From Micractinium sp. NFX-FRZ (lineage: Eukaryota; Chlorophyta; Trebouxiophyceae; Chlorellales; Chlorellaceae), in NCBI GenBank assembly GCA_029339195.1, contig JAPTJF010000010.1, positions 186,001 through 250,000 on the forward strand: a stretch of 64,000 nt of DNA. Direction: 5' to 3'. Below, in pieces: positions 23,501-37,608 of the stretch. The position numbers and the translations under genes were made by a program. Position 1 is the first letter of the stretch; every line of letters starts with the position of its first letter. Below the pieces are notes generated by a model that was given only the letters and a program-made list of their open reading frames with translations, was not told where the DNA came from and searched no databases.

Positions 23501-24526
23501 AGTCTGTCAGCTGCTGCTGCTGCAGCCAGCGACAGTGCTGCCGGCCCGTCTGCTGCTCCCCTGCCAGAGGCGCCTCCCACGGCTGGGCCGGCAGGAGAGA
23601 AGCGGCTGCGGCGCCGCAAGAAGCAGCAGGCACGGGCGCAGGAGGAGGAGCAGGGGCAGCAGGGCGAGGCGGCCGGTCAGCCCAGGCAGTCTGTTGCCCT
23701 GCAGCCGCCTCCCCAAACCACTGCTGGGCAGCGCTACCTCACAGCACCAACTGCTGCAGCGGCACCTGCCGACGCCTCAGCACACTCTACCGCCCCACGT
23801 GCCGGCGACGACAGATATGCAGCAGCAGAGCACGCAGTGCCTGCCGAGGCCAACGCAGCAGCAGCAGCAGAGGCTGGCCAGCCGGGGCCGCTTGAGATGG
23901 AGACTGCCCCGCCGGAAGAACAGCCGGCAACAGCAGCAGAGGCAGCGGAAACGGCTCTCTACCCGGCGGCGTCAGCCAAGCAGGGGCGAGCAGCTGAGGG
24001 CGAGGGCGAGCCAGCAGGGCAGCTCGGCTCGCTGTCTGCGCGCGCGCCTTCATGCCCTGCACCTGCAGCCGCAGGTGCAGCAGAGGGAGCCGCAGCGCTC
24101 GCGCCAGAGCCTGCTGCTGTCCCTGCATCTGCTATTGCTGGCGGCAGTGGCGCCGGGCAGGGCGCCGCAGACCAGGCCGAGTGCTGCGTGTGCTGGGAGG
24201 AGCAGCGCAGCGTGGTGCTGGTGCCATGCGGACACATGGTGCTGTGCAGGTGAGAGCAAGTGGCATGGGGGGGGCGTAGTGTTTGGCAACAGGTAGCTTG
24301 GCTGCAGCTGCAAGCTGCCCAGCTGGGCAGCTTGGTATGGTGTAAAAGAGCCTGTTTCGACCTGGTTGCATGCATCTATGCTTTGGTTTTTTAGCAGCGT
24401 CTTCTCTTCTCCTCCCACTGTGCCGTGCCCTGCAGGCGCTGTGCCGACGATCTGATGGCTGCACCAGACCCGTTGTGCCCGCTGTGCCGCGCGGCGGTCA
24501 TGCTGGCACAGCGCGTGTTCAACTGA
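20531..24526 (+). CDS. Type I membrane RING-finger protein, probable E3 ubiquitin ligase
   Basis: Exons: 20531-20830 (or 20836 if a GC donor is used), 20971-21327, 21458-21658, 21862-21971, 22105-22271, 22369-22624, 22745-23115, 23208-24249 and 24436-24526, about 964 aa. The end of exon 2 is uncertain; a donor at 21316 also keeps phase. Residues 1-25 are a clear signal peptide (LLLTLLLALACLEGRASA). A large Cys-containing luminal part follows, then one transmembrane helix near 571-590 (VANAVVAAALVLVPLAG) with Trp/Arg after it. A low-complexity Ala/Gln/Arg tail of about 340 residues comes next. The C-terminus is a C3HC4 RING: CCVC, then VPCGHMVLC, RRCAD and CPLC. The plan suggests an ER, vacuole or surface ligase with a cytosolic RING. 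APD- and MUL1-type ligases have a similar C-terminus; the luminal part is unrecognised. Confidence 0.85.
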
Positions 24527-24829
24527 TGGCCCTGCTCTTGCTCACATGCTTTGCTGTGTTTGTGACGCTTTAAATTTGCCTATGTTGTTTCGTACATGTC
24601 CACAATGCCAGGCGGTAAGACAGGATGAAACGACATCCAAACAGGCGCTTGACCTGGGAGCCACATGAGAGAGCTGCAACAATCAACACAGGGTGGGTAC
24701 TGCGGACGTGGGTGGCTGGCTGCATGGGCTGTTGTGGCACCAGCCTGCACTGGCTGGTGCCACCTGGTGCACAGTGCGCCGCCTCGAATCACCTGGCCAA
24801 TGGAACACTCCAAACATGCAGGCATGCAG
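24527..24829. other. Convergent 3' gap of 303 bp
   Basis: This separates the stop codons of the RING gene (+) and the AT-hook gene (-). It is locally AT-richer near 24550-24590. Nothing else was seen. Confidence 0.7.
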
Positions 24830-27607
24830 TCAGCCAGGCCCCTCCGGGCGCCGGCGGCAGTTGATGCGGGGCGTGGCCTGCGCCTGTGCCCGCCGCGGCC
24901 GGCCCCTGCCTCTCTTTGGCGGCGGTGCCCCTGCCCCTGGCTGCGCCCGACCCTCCTGCTGCTCCTGCTGTGCCTGCTGCGCCTCGGCCCGCTCCTGCAG
25001 CGCTGCGCTGGTTGCCCTCAGCATGCGAGCCTGCAGCATTCCCTTGAGCTGAGCAAACTGCTGCTCTGCCTGCGGGGCCAAGGAGGGAGTTGGCATGCAT
25101 GCTTATGTCAGCATGTGCAAGCCAGCGCACTACTGAGACAGGGCTGTCCGGGGCGACATCAGTACATCGCGCGGCCAATAAATCAAGGGCGAGTGCGCCT
25201 CAGCGGCGGGGACTCCTCTCTCTCGGCGGGACATGCTGGCACGCGTCGCTCACCATGAGAGCACGCGCCTGCCAGGCCGCCTTCTCCTGCTGCATAGCGC
25301 GCAGCTGCGCCTCCAAATACTCGGTCTGCCCGCGCATGCCCTCCTGCACGCCGTGGGCAGAGCGCAGCAGCTAGGTGGCGGTGCGATGTGTGCTGCCCCA
25401 GGTAGCATGTGAGCGCCTGAACACGGTGGCCGCATCAGCACGGGCGGAAGCGCCGGTTTCCAGCAGTCATCCCAGCCAGGCTGCCTCCTCACCCGCCCCC
25501 GAGAGGCCACCTGGCGGCGAGCGCGGTGTTCCCACCCACCTGCAGTGCCCGCGCTTCTGCCTCCAGCACTGATGCCTCATGCTTGCATGGCAACCCTTGC
25601 ATGCCCCTATCCGCCCTTTACCCCACCTGCCTTGTACCCCACCTTTTACCCCACTCCGCCCCTCTGCCTTGTGCACCCCCAACTGCGCTGCAACCTGACG
25701 CACCTCACGCTTGCACTGGCAACCCGGGCAGGCCGCCATCCGCCCTTGACCCCACCTGCAGTGCCCGCTCCTCTGCCTCGTGCACCTCCAGCACCGCCAC
25801 CTGGCGCTCCTCACACTGCTGCGCCAGCCGCTCCTCTGTGTCATGCACCGCCTGCCCCAGCACCTGCTGCATCTCAGCTTCCGCCTGTTCCACCTGCACC
25901 GCACAGCCCAGCAGGCGCAGCACAGCGTAGCATGGCTCGGCACAGCATGGACCAGCCCAGCACGGCCCATCGGAGCGCCCTATGTCGCTCTCATGAACAT
26001 CTCCCCCCGCCTGCTCCACTAGCAGAGACCGCAGCAGCGAGTGTGGGCAGCAGGGCGAGTTGGCAGCCGCGATGGCAGGGCCGCCGGCTCTGAATCGCCT
26101 CCCTGCCCAGCAAGCCTGGAGCGCAGGGGCGGTGCTGCCCTGCACGCACTGAGTCACGCCCCACCATCAAACCACAGACGGCAGCGGGAGCAGGCCAGCG
26201 AGCCCACCGCCACGTGCCACCACTACAGACAGTAACGACTCCCTCCTGCCCAACCAAGCGTGCACCTCTACCTCCAGAGCCATGGCGTAGTTGAACAGCC
26301 GCCTCATCTCCCCTTCATGCTCCTGCAGGCGGGGATGGTGCGCAGCATCAGCGGCCACATCCTGCTGAAAGGAAGCGGGATGCAGCGTAGGCAGCTCCAC
26401 AGCCAGCGCAGCGCACCGTGGCGGGCCAGGCATGCAGTGGCAGGAGGGCCCGGGGTGGGCTGGTTGTTGAATGGCAGCGCACGGCACTACTAGCAGGCTT
26501 GCCTTCTGCTCGCGCTCCAAGCGCTCCTGCTCCTCCTGGAGGGCTGCGCAGGCAGGTGGGTGCGAGGACAGCGGGTGAACGAGGGGGCCACCAGGCTGGG
26601 CAGGCCGTGCCAAATTATGTCTTTAAATTTCTACGATTGTATTTTTTCCACTGGCAGCAAGCAGGCAGGCAGCCATCTGCAGCCATCATCGGCGCATGCG
26701 CAGACACCCCCAGTGGCATTCGCCTGCAGTCTGCAAGGTTGCCGTGCAGCGGCTTGCATTTCAGTGGCACCAGACCAGGCGGGGCGGTGCAGACTCCCTT
26801 TTCCCGCCCCCTCTTTGGCCCACGGTGCCCCCACTTGGGCCCCTCACCCGTTGCCCGCTGCTCCAGCAGAGCCATGCGCTCCAGTGCTCCCGCAGTGATG
26901 GTGTTGGCGTGCAGTCCTGCATCGAACAAGTGTTTGGCCTGCGCCGTGGGGAGGCAGGTGTGTGGGGCGTCGGGGTCAAGAACAGTCATGAGTGGACTGG
27001 GCCGGCACAGCGGGGGGAGCCCAGCGGGCACTACCCTCCGACACCCCAAAAAGCTGCGACAGACCGGCAGGCTCGGCTGGCACGCAGCCACCAACCGAGA
27101 CTGGCTGACGGAATGCTCAACCAGCTTGTGCCAAACTCTGGTGGATTTTTGCCGCACTGCCTGCCGGCCAAGCCTGTGCATTGCGCAACGAATGCCTCGT
27201 CTCACCTCCTCAAGGGGGATGTACTGGCGCCCCTCAATCACCACCAGCTGGCTGGATGGGGCCGTGCAGGCAGCGCTTGCCCGTGGCGGCAGCGGCGGCT
27301 CTCCCGTGCTCCCGGCGCTGCCCTCGCCCTCCGCTTGGCAGCGCAGCAGGGCTGGGCGGGCATGAGCACCACCAGTGACACCACGCCCCTGCACCTGCAA
27401 TCGGGGCGGTGTCGACCGAGAGTGTCGGCTAAGCCTTGGACCGCCTTGGATGCTCTCCGTATGTGTAAGGAAGGTAGGCATGCGCAACTCCCGAGCCAGC
27501 TGAAGACAGGACCACACACCCCGGGGAGGGGTCACCTGGACGCCACAGCCTCGCACGCCAGGCAGTGCCCGGGCTCTGAACCCAGACGGACCCAGCGTAG
27601 CCTGCAT
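24830..27607 (-). CDS. Coiled-coil AT-hook protein with a probable plastid transit peptide
   Basis: Exons in transcript order: 27607-27536, 27394-27206, 26938-26848, 26543-26503, 26364-26272 (or 26266), 25893-25756, 25575-25540, 25370-25254 and 25069-24830; 338 aa. The first ~45 residues (MQATLGPSGFRARALPG) are Ala/Arg/Gly-rich with few acids, like a chloroplast transit peptide. Residues 66-85 carry VVIEGRQYIPLEE. From about 85 to 295 nearly everything is Gln/Glu/Ala/Leu heptad sequence, a long coiled coil (EEQERLEREQK; LQERAEAQQAQQEQQ). Residues 311-319 are an AT-hook, KRGRGRPRR, which binds the minor groove of AT-rich DNA. The exon at 26503 ends in a GC donor (AAG followed by GCAAGC). A plastid nucleoid role fits the plan, but targeting is only predicted by eye; a nuclear protein remains possible. 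Confidence 0.75.
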
Positions 27608-28246
27608 GGTGCAGCACCCCGACAGGCCAGAATAGCGACGAGGGGCTGGGGGGGGCGGCCGTGGGGACATGGGCGCAGCCGGGAGGAAGGCATCCCCGGC
27701 ACCCCTCAGCGCGCTCCCTGCTTGTGTCCCACCTCTGCCGACTGCTGGCACTCACAGACATGAGATTGCAGATGTCGCTCTATCAGCTGCCTACTTTCTG
27801 CTTGCGGGGATTGTGTGTGAGTGCACCTTGTGTGCAGGATGTGGGGCGGGCAGAGCAACAGGGGCGGCCGGGGAGGCGGCCAAGCATTCAATGCCGGGGT
27901 GGTGTGGTGAAGCAAGAAGGGACAAAACTGAGCGACAAGCGGACCGCAGGAGGGAGCCGCTGCCAGGGCGGGTGGCGGAAAACAACAGAGTTCGTTTGGT
28001 TGCCTTCAGTGCCGTCCGGATGCCAGGAGGGAACAGGGAAAAGTGGCAGGGGCGTGTTGGTACACAGGTGTGGGCAACTGTTTGGCGGTGTCAGGGGGGC
28101 GCAAGGGCACTGTTCTTGATCATTCAATCGCTCGGCCAGCCGCTGTGGCACACAGCTGGCTGGTGGGCCTGGGCAGCCGCCGAAGCAGCGCCGGGCAGCG
28201 CACAACTGCTCAGGGGACTCTCAAAGACACACACATGCTGTGGCGC
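27608..28246. other. Intergenic region between IPP isomerase (3') and the AT-hook gene (5')
   Basis: Both genes are on the minus strand, so this 639-bp stretch holds the 3' end of the isomerase and the promoter of the AT-hook gene. No conserved element or gene was recognised. Confidence 0.6.
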
Positions 28247-31233
<2,987 letters not shown>

Positions 31234-31518
31234 GGAAGGTGGGAGGGACGCTTGCTGACGCTTGCTGATCGAGGGGAGAATTGAAGGTGTTGCGTGCTTC
31301 AATTCAGCTCACGGCGATGTGCAAAGGTGGTGACAAGGGCGATGGGGCGTCAAACGCTGCGGTTTTCGAGCTGCCCCGAGTGGTGCTGCTGTGGAGCCCA
31401 GCACGGTCTGGCTCCCGGACCGCAGGGTGGCCCAATTCTGAACGCCACTCATTGAGTAGTGCAGTAGAAGTGTGAATTGTGGTCTCCGCTGGGCAGCATT
31501 TAATAAACACCAGGCGCT
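31234..31518. promoter_or_regulatory. Divergent promoter between IPP isomerase (-) and the methyltransferase (+)
   Basis: The start codons are 285 bp apart, head-to-head. The sequence turns AT-rich near the methyltransferase start (TTTAATAAAC about 15 bp before the ATG). Shared control of the two genes is possible but not shown. Confidence 0.5.
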
Positions 31519-34500
31519 ATGCTGCGGCGTGCATACGACGCGGCCTTCGCCCAGGCAAGCCATTGAGGGGAGCCCAATGTGTGGAGAAGGGTGATCCGAT
31601 CGGAGCAGCCCAGCGGCGGCAAGGGCTTTTGGGCGGCAACCGCTGCCGCTCCTGCCGCCTTGGCAGCGGCGCTCGCTTGCTTCTGCGCCGACCCTCCTCC
31701 CCGCCGCCCCACCCATTCTGCAGGTGCTGGCCGTGACGGAGAAGGATGTGGTGCCCGACTTCCTGCTGAGGGCGGGCATGCGCTACCTGCTGGGGCAGCG
31801 GGCCAAGGAGGTGGGGCAAGGTGGCCTTCCACGTCTGGGTCGGTGGGGCGGGCCAGAGGGCGGGCACCTAGCGAGCCAGCCGGAGAGGCACAGGCCGAGG
31901 TGGAGGTCCTCGTGTGTGTGCTCCTGTGCTATTGTTTGTTGTAACCTTCACCCTTCTTACAGACGTGCTTTCAGCCCAGGGTTTCGTCGCACCCTCTGCA
32001 CACCTACTTTGACACGCCCGCCGGCCGGTGTGCCCGCCTGCCGCCCGCCCGTGTGCCCGCCCGCAGACCAGCCCTGCCTCGAGCGAGGAGTTTTACCAGC
32101 GGCTGCAGGCCTTTAGGGATGAGCTGGCGGGCATGCCAGTGGCCGTGCAGGTGCGGCTGGGCGGACATGGGCGAGCTGGATTGGCTGGGGCTAGTTGGTT
32201 TGAGGAGGAGGGATGCTGGAGGGAGGCGGCTGCCGTGCAGTGCGGGAGCACCTGCAGCGGTGGCCAGCCTGCGTGTGCCCTGGGGCTGGGCAGCCCCCTG
32301 CTGTTCCTCACAGATGGCGACAGCCAATGAGCGGAACCACACATGCAGCGCTGCCCCTGTTACCCACATGCATGTGGCTGGCTGGCTTGGCATCCCTTGG
32401 GTGCCAGCTGTGGGGGCGTTGCAGGTCGTGCGCCTGCCGGCAGGATAAAGGGGCCCTGGTAAACCAACCAGTTAGTGATGAAGCTGACAATGTCGTGCAC
32501 GTTGCCGTTCATTCACCGATTCGTGGCGTGCAGACAGCTGCTGCCAACGAGCAGCACTATGAGGTGCCCACGGAATACTTCCTGGCCGTGCTGGGCCCGC
32601 ACCGCAAGTAGGTGGTTTCTCTATGTCCGAGTGTTTGGTTGAATAATTGATTTTTTGAGTGAATCTGAATGTACTTGCCCAGTTTGTGGCTGTGCTTGGC
32701 CACACCGCGTGGGGGCGTGAGGGGCTGGGCTGCGTTCGGCCCGGGGCCCCCAGCGGCGCCCGCTCCGGTGCCAGCCCACCCACTCACCCACCGCGCCAGC
32801 CACCACACACAACCATGCACCCTGGCTGCAACACTGGCACACATCACTGCCTGCAGGTACTCCTCCTGCCTCTACGAGCGGCCCGACTCGACCCTGGCGG
32901 AGGCGGAGGAGGCGATGCTGGAGCTGAGCTGCCGCCGCGCGCAGCTGGAGGACGGGCAGGATGTGAGGCCCACGCTGCTGCCGCAGCCGCTGCTGCTGGG
33001 CCGGGTGCCGCACAGCCGCCGCTGCCGTTGCCGCCGCTGCTCCCGCCCCTCCTCTTGCTCCTGCGCCTGCTTCCCCTCCCTCTGCTCATCATCTGCCCAC
33101 CGCCGCCGCTCTCCTCCGCACCCACCTCTCCAACCATCCCACCCACCCCGCCCCCTCCCTACCCACCCACGCACAGGTGCTGGAGCTGGGGTGCGGGTGG
33201 GGCAGCCTGAGCCTGTTCATGGCAGCCCAGTACCCCTCCTCGCGCATCACCGCCGTATCCAACAGCCGCACCCAGCGGGCACACATCACCGCAGAGGCGC
33301 AGTGAGTGCATCAAGGGAGGTTGTGCCCTGGGAGAATGGGCAGTGGAGTGCAGCGTGCATGGCAGGCGGGCACGCGTCCCTGCCGTCTGCCAACAGCCGC
33401 ACCCAGCGGGCACACATCACGGCGGAGGCGCAGTGAGTGCGGAGGGCATAGGGCGTGGCACTGCTCTGGGGGAGATGGTTAGTGGATAAGCATGCTGGGC
33501 ACACGAGCTCACGTCCCTCTGCCGTCTCCCAAGATCTGAACACAGTGCACGCACGCCATGGCAGAGCGCTGTGTGCGTAGGGCGTGCCACCGCTGCCGCC
33601 CACTCCGCCTGCATGCCTGACCGCCCCTGCCCCCAATCCTCATTGGCTTCTGTGCCTCACCTCTCCTTCCCCCGCCCCTCCCCCTCTCACGCCCCCCACC
33701 CCTCCCCCATCTTGCCTCCCTCGGCACTGCCCCGCAGGAAGCGCGGGCTCAGCAACCTCACAGTCATCACCGCTGACCTGGTCAACTTCCAGGCCCCCGC
33801 CACCTATGACCGCGTCGTGTCGGTGGAGTGCTTCGAGCACATGAAGGTGGGCAGGGTGGTGCGCCTATGTCGGCTCCATTCCCATAGGAGGGCAAGCCAC
33901 GCAAGCTGTCTGGCGGAAAAGGGAGCGGTTCAAGCACATGACGCGGCGGGGGTGGGGCGCGGTCTGGGCGCATGCATTCCACCACACCGCCCTTGCTTCT
34001 ACCCCTGCCCGTATCTTTGATTGTTGCACCTCTTGCCTCACCCCTGCAGAACTACCGGGAGCTGTTCCGCCGCATCTCCGGCTGGCTCAACCCCGGCGGC
34101 CTCCTCTTCTTCCACATCTTTGTGCACGCACGCGGCCTGCCCTACCACTTCGAGGTAGTGCGCCTGCTCGTCTCCCTATTTGCATGCACCGCAATGCATG
34201 CCCCTTTGCATGAGGCTGGTGGTGGCAGCGCCGGCGGCCTGCCTGCCACGTCAGACGGGCTGAACCTCTGCGCCCGCTCACCTCTCTGCTGCTCGACTTG
34301 CGCCTACTTTCCTGGGAAGACGGCAGGTGACTCGCACTCCCATCTCCCTCTTGCTCCCAAGTGCAATGGGAGGCTTGGATGCATCGTGCCCCTCTTCAAC
34401 GGGGTGCACTCACCCTCCTGGGCGCTGGCTTTCCCGCCTCCCCTTCCCTCCCTCGCCCCACACCGAGTGCAGGTGAATGGCGAGGACGACTGGATGACCA

Positions 34501-35088
34501 AGTACTTCTTCAGCGGCGGCACCATGCCCAGCATGGAGCTCATGCACATGTTCCAGGATGACCTCAGCGCGCGCAGCAGCTGGTACATCAACGGCAGCCA
34601 CTACAGCCGCACGCTGGAGGACTGGCTGAGGCTGCACGACTCGGCGCGGCAGCAGGTCATGCCGCTGTTTGAGCAGACGTACGGCAAGAAGGAGGTGAGG
34701 CTGGCTGGCTGGCTGCGTGTGCGGCAGCGTGTTTATGACGCTGCTGACCGAACAGACCTGCAGAAGTGGAGGGTGGCGGCAGTATGAGGGGTGGGGGGTG
34801 GGTGGGGCATGAGAGGTTGTTCGCGCTGCTCTTTTAGCAGACGTACGCCGTACGCGTATGGAACATAAGGAGGTACGGATGGGCCACTGCAGCAGCGTGC
34901 TGGGCGCGCACAATCCCCCCCCCACGCCAAACCGCCCACCCACACCTTTGCTCCCCGCCCCTGCTGCGCAGGCCCTCAAATGGTTTGTCTACTGGCGCCT
35001 CTTCTACCTCGCCTGCTCCGAGCTCTTTGCTTTCAACGGCGGCAACGAGTGGGGCGTCGGGCACTTCCTCTTTGCCAAGGCGCGCTGA
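31519..35088 (+). CDS. SAM-dependent methyltransferase, CFA synthase / coclaurine N-methyltransferase-like
   Basis: Exons: 31519-31554, 31724-31810, 32067-32150, 32534-32607, 32857-32962, 33177-33301, 33738-33846, 34050-34154, 34473-34694 and 34972-35088; 354 aa. Exon 1 (MLRRAYDAAFAQ) ends in a GC donor, CAG then GCAAGC; no GT fits. Family marks are VPDFLLRAGMRYLLGQR, the QHYEVPTEYF substrate region, SAM-binding motif I VLELGCGWGS (130-139), SNSRTQRAHI, VECFEHMKNY, WLNPGGLLFFHIF and a C-terminal FNGGNEWGVGHFLFAK, which closely follows the plant CNMT-like ending. These enzymes methylate N, C or double-bond positions of alkaloids or lipids. An alga without benzylisoquinolines suggests a lipid or amine substrate. 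The product is soluble, with no clear targeting peptide. Confidence 0.9.
33259..33440. repeat. 51-nt copy of an exon end plus donor within the following intron
   Basis: 33259-33309 (the last 43 coding bases, the donor and six more bases) is repeated at 33390-33440 with only two mismatches, 131 bp downstream. The copy keeps a full GTGAGTGC donor. Using it would read through an in-frame TGA at the first donor, so it would truncate the protein. Confidence 0.92.
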
Positions 35089-35696
35089 GCTGGCGCTGGG
35101 CCGGCGCTGAGCTGGCACTAAGTTGGTGCAGCTGGCTGTGCCATGGCGGTCTGGGCAGACGGCACGCGAATACGCCGTGAGTGCGTCGTCATGTGGGGCT
35201 GACTGACACAGGTAGCCTGTGCCAGCTGTCGCGGCCTGGTCAAAGTCTGCCTGCAGGCTGTCACTTGCCTGCCAGCCGGCCTGCCCGCTGGTCTCAGTCC
35301 ACATACATACCCAGCTTTCTCAATTCATTGCACAATTCAATTCCTTCCACACATCTGCTCCCCTCTCTCTGTGTCCCCTCTTTGAAATCCTCGTACGCCC
35401 GCCTGGCAAAAGAGGTCGCGCACACCGTGCAGCCGCTGCCGGCCCTGCCCAGCCAGCTGTTGCCGCATGCGTGTTTTCAGCTGGGCCGCCTCTTGTGCGC
35501 CCCTTTTCACAGAATGTAACAACAGGGTGTGCTCACGATCACTGGCAGGTCTGCAGCTCAGGGTGATAGTTGGCGGGGGGCGGCCCCAGTTGCAGCTGCC
35601 CTGAGGCTGTGCCGCCGCAATCACACACACGGTACTGCTCAGGTGGACGCTCTGGTCGGAAGAGCGCCGCGCACCTCGCGACCTCCAGCTTCACCA
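35089..35696. other. Intergenic region with a TGTAA motif at 35515-35519
   Basis: This is the 3' flank of the methyltransferase gene and the 5' flank of the next plus-strand gene. TGTAA at 35515 lies 427 bp after the stop codon and could be its polyadenylation signal. No other feature was seen. Confidence 0.5.
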
Positions 35697-37608
35697 ATGT
35701 TGCCGCAAAACAAAGCGGGTGGCAGCAGCGGGACAGCGGAAACGAGCGACAGGCCTGGCCGTGGCTTGTATGTCACTATGCAGCCGGGCCTCCCTAAGTT
35801 GGAGGGCTGTGGTGCGCTAGATGGCGCCAACCGTTGCCTGGAAGGCAGCCCTGACATGAGCTTCCACCTTCGCAACTGGGGGAGCCGCAGGTGGCTCGTA
35901 GCTAGCTCTATTCTCGACTGCGTTTCTCTGGTGAGGCCTGATCAACTCTGAAGATGTGTGAAGGGCCAGCAGCGCATCGCGTGGGACATTGGTGCGAGTC
36001 CTCGAGCTGCCGCTGGAGGCAGACCTTGCCGGCCGGCGGTGCCGCCTGCTGGCGTCCGACCCCCCGTGCGCCTTACCCCCCTGCAGGCCCTCACCCTGTC
36101 CACAGCCGTCCTCCTGAGCCTGATGCCGCCCTCCACAGACCCACTGGCCGTCTGGCGCCTGCCGTTGCTGGGCAGCTACGCCGCCGCCCAGCTGGCGTGC
36201 CTGGTCTGGCGGCGCCGCGCCAATGCCGCCCCCGCCAGCGGCTGCGCTCCGTGCTTGGAGATGATGAGCCTTGTGATGCGGCTGGCCTGGCTGTGCACCT
36301 GGGAGCCCCTCCCCCTGTGAGTTCACCGCTGTTTGGCCTGGCATGCACGTCCGCAGCGTGCGGCGGTGCGCTCCCGCCGCTGCGGTGCCCGCGGCACCTC
36401 CGTGGGTACAGCGCAGCACCAGCAGCGGTGGGTCTGGGCTCTGCCTGCCATGCACAGTCCAAAGCAAACCCCAGGCCTGTCGCTGCACCACGCGTCGCCT
36501 GTGCTCCACCTGCTGTGCCAGCCCGGCGTCGCCGCTTGTCTGCCACCTGCGCTGAGCCCCCCTGTCCGTCCAGCTTCTATCCGGTACAAGCGTGCGCTAC
36601 AACAAGGAACCGGGAGCTGAGAGGGAGCCCTGGGCTCCTGGCTTGCAGGAACATGACGATGTCTGGCGCTGCAGCCAGCATGCCGGCCAGCGCTGCTGCC
36701 GCTCCCAGTGCGCTGGAGCATGCGGCGGGGGGCCTGGCGCTGACCTGGCATGCCGTGGAGCTGCTGGTCGCTAGCTCAGCACTCTGCATGCTGCTCCAAG
36801 TGTGCCGCCCCATGCGCCTCAGGTGGGACTGGTGGGCCATGCCTGCCTGGACGGCTGCTGCCTGAGGGCTGGCCAGCGCTGGCTGGCTGAAGCGCTGGCT
36901 GGCTGGGTGAACAGTTGGCTAAGCGGTGAAGCAGCTGGCCACACCCTGCGGCTCAGCTGCTGCTGCTTCACGGGTTTCACTGTCCCTGCGCCGCCCTGCT
37001 GGCTCTGCTGGGTCTGGATCGCTTGTCCCTCAGGAGCACGGCCCTCACCCGTGCCACCGCAGCCTCTCACCCGCCCCGCCCGCTGTCCCCCGCCCCCCGC
37101 CTGCAGCCTCTCCATCCCGGCTCAGCTGCTGCTGGCGCTGCACTGCGCGCGCCGCGCGCCCGGGGTGTGCGCGGGGCGCCACCTGTCGCACTCCGGCGCG
37201 CAGCAGCTCACGCGTGCCCTCTTCTCCCGCCTCTCGCTCCTCAACTACACCTCCCCCCTGCCCGTGCTGGGCCTGGAAGCCGAACTGGACGCGCCCGCCC
37301 AGTGCGCCGCCACCCTACGCTTCCTCCAGCTCACCCTGGGGGTGCTGCTGCCGCTGGCGTGGCAGGCCGTCAGCGAGGCACGCCTGTTTGGGGTGCACCA
37401 GCGGCAGCGCCGGCGCGCGGGGCTGCCCCCGCAGCATGGCTTCCAGGCGGGGCTGTACCAGTGGGTGCTGGGTCTCAGCGAGGAACCGGTGCTGCGCCCC
37501 TTCCTGTGGCTGATGCTGGGAATGCTGATGGGAGTGTGCTGGGACCTGACCGCCGCACTCAGCGCCGGCCGCACCGTCGCCGCTGAGGTGGCGGTCGCTG
37601 CGGCATGA
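35697..37608 (+). CDS. Unrecognised multi-pass membrane protein, 379 aa
   Basis: Exons: 35697-35930, 36087-36316, 36649-36822 and 37107-37608; total 1140 nt, phases matched. The ATG at 35697 is the first in frame after a short leader. The N-terminal 78 residues are hydrophilic and end near a hydrophobic stretch (RRWLVASSILDCVSL). Hydrophobic segments follow at ALTLSTAVLLSLMPP, LLGSYAAAQLACLVW, LVMRLAWLCTW, AVELLVASSALCMLLQV, IPAQLLLALHC, LRFLQLTLGVLLPLAW and FLWLMLGMLMGVCWDLTAAL, so about six or seven passes. Short Arg-rich loops (RRRAN, RQRRRAG) would face the cytosol. I recognise no transporter or enzyme signature. The TGTAA at 37801 lies about 190 bp after the stop. Confidence 0.75.
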
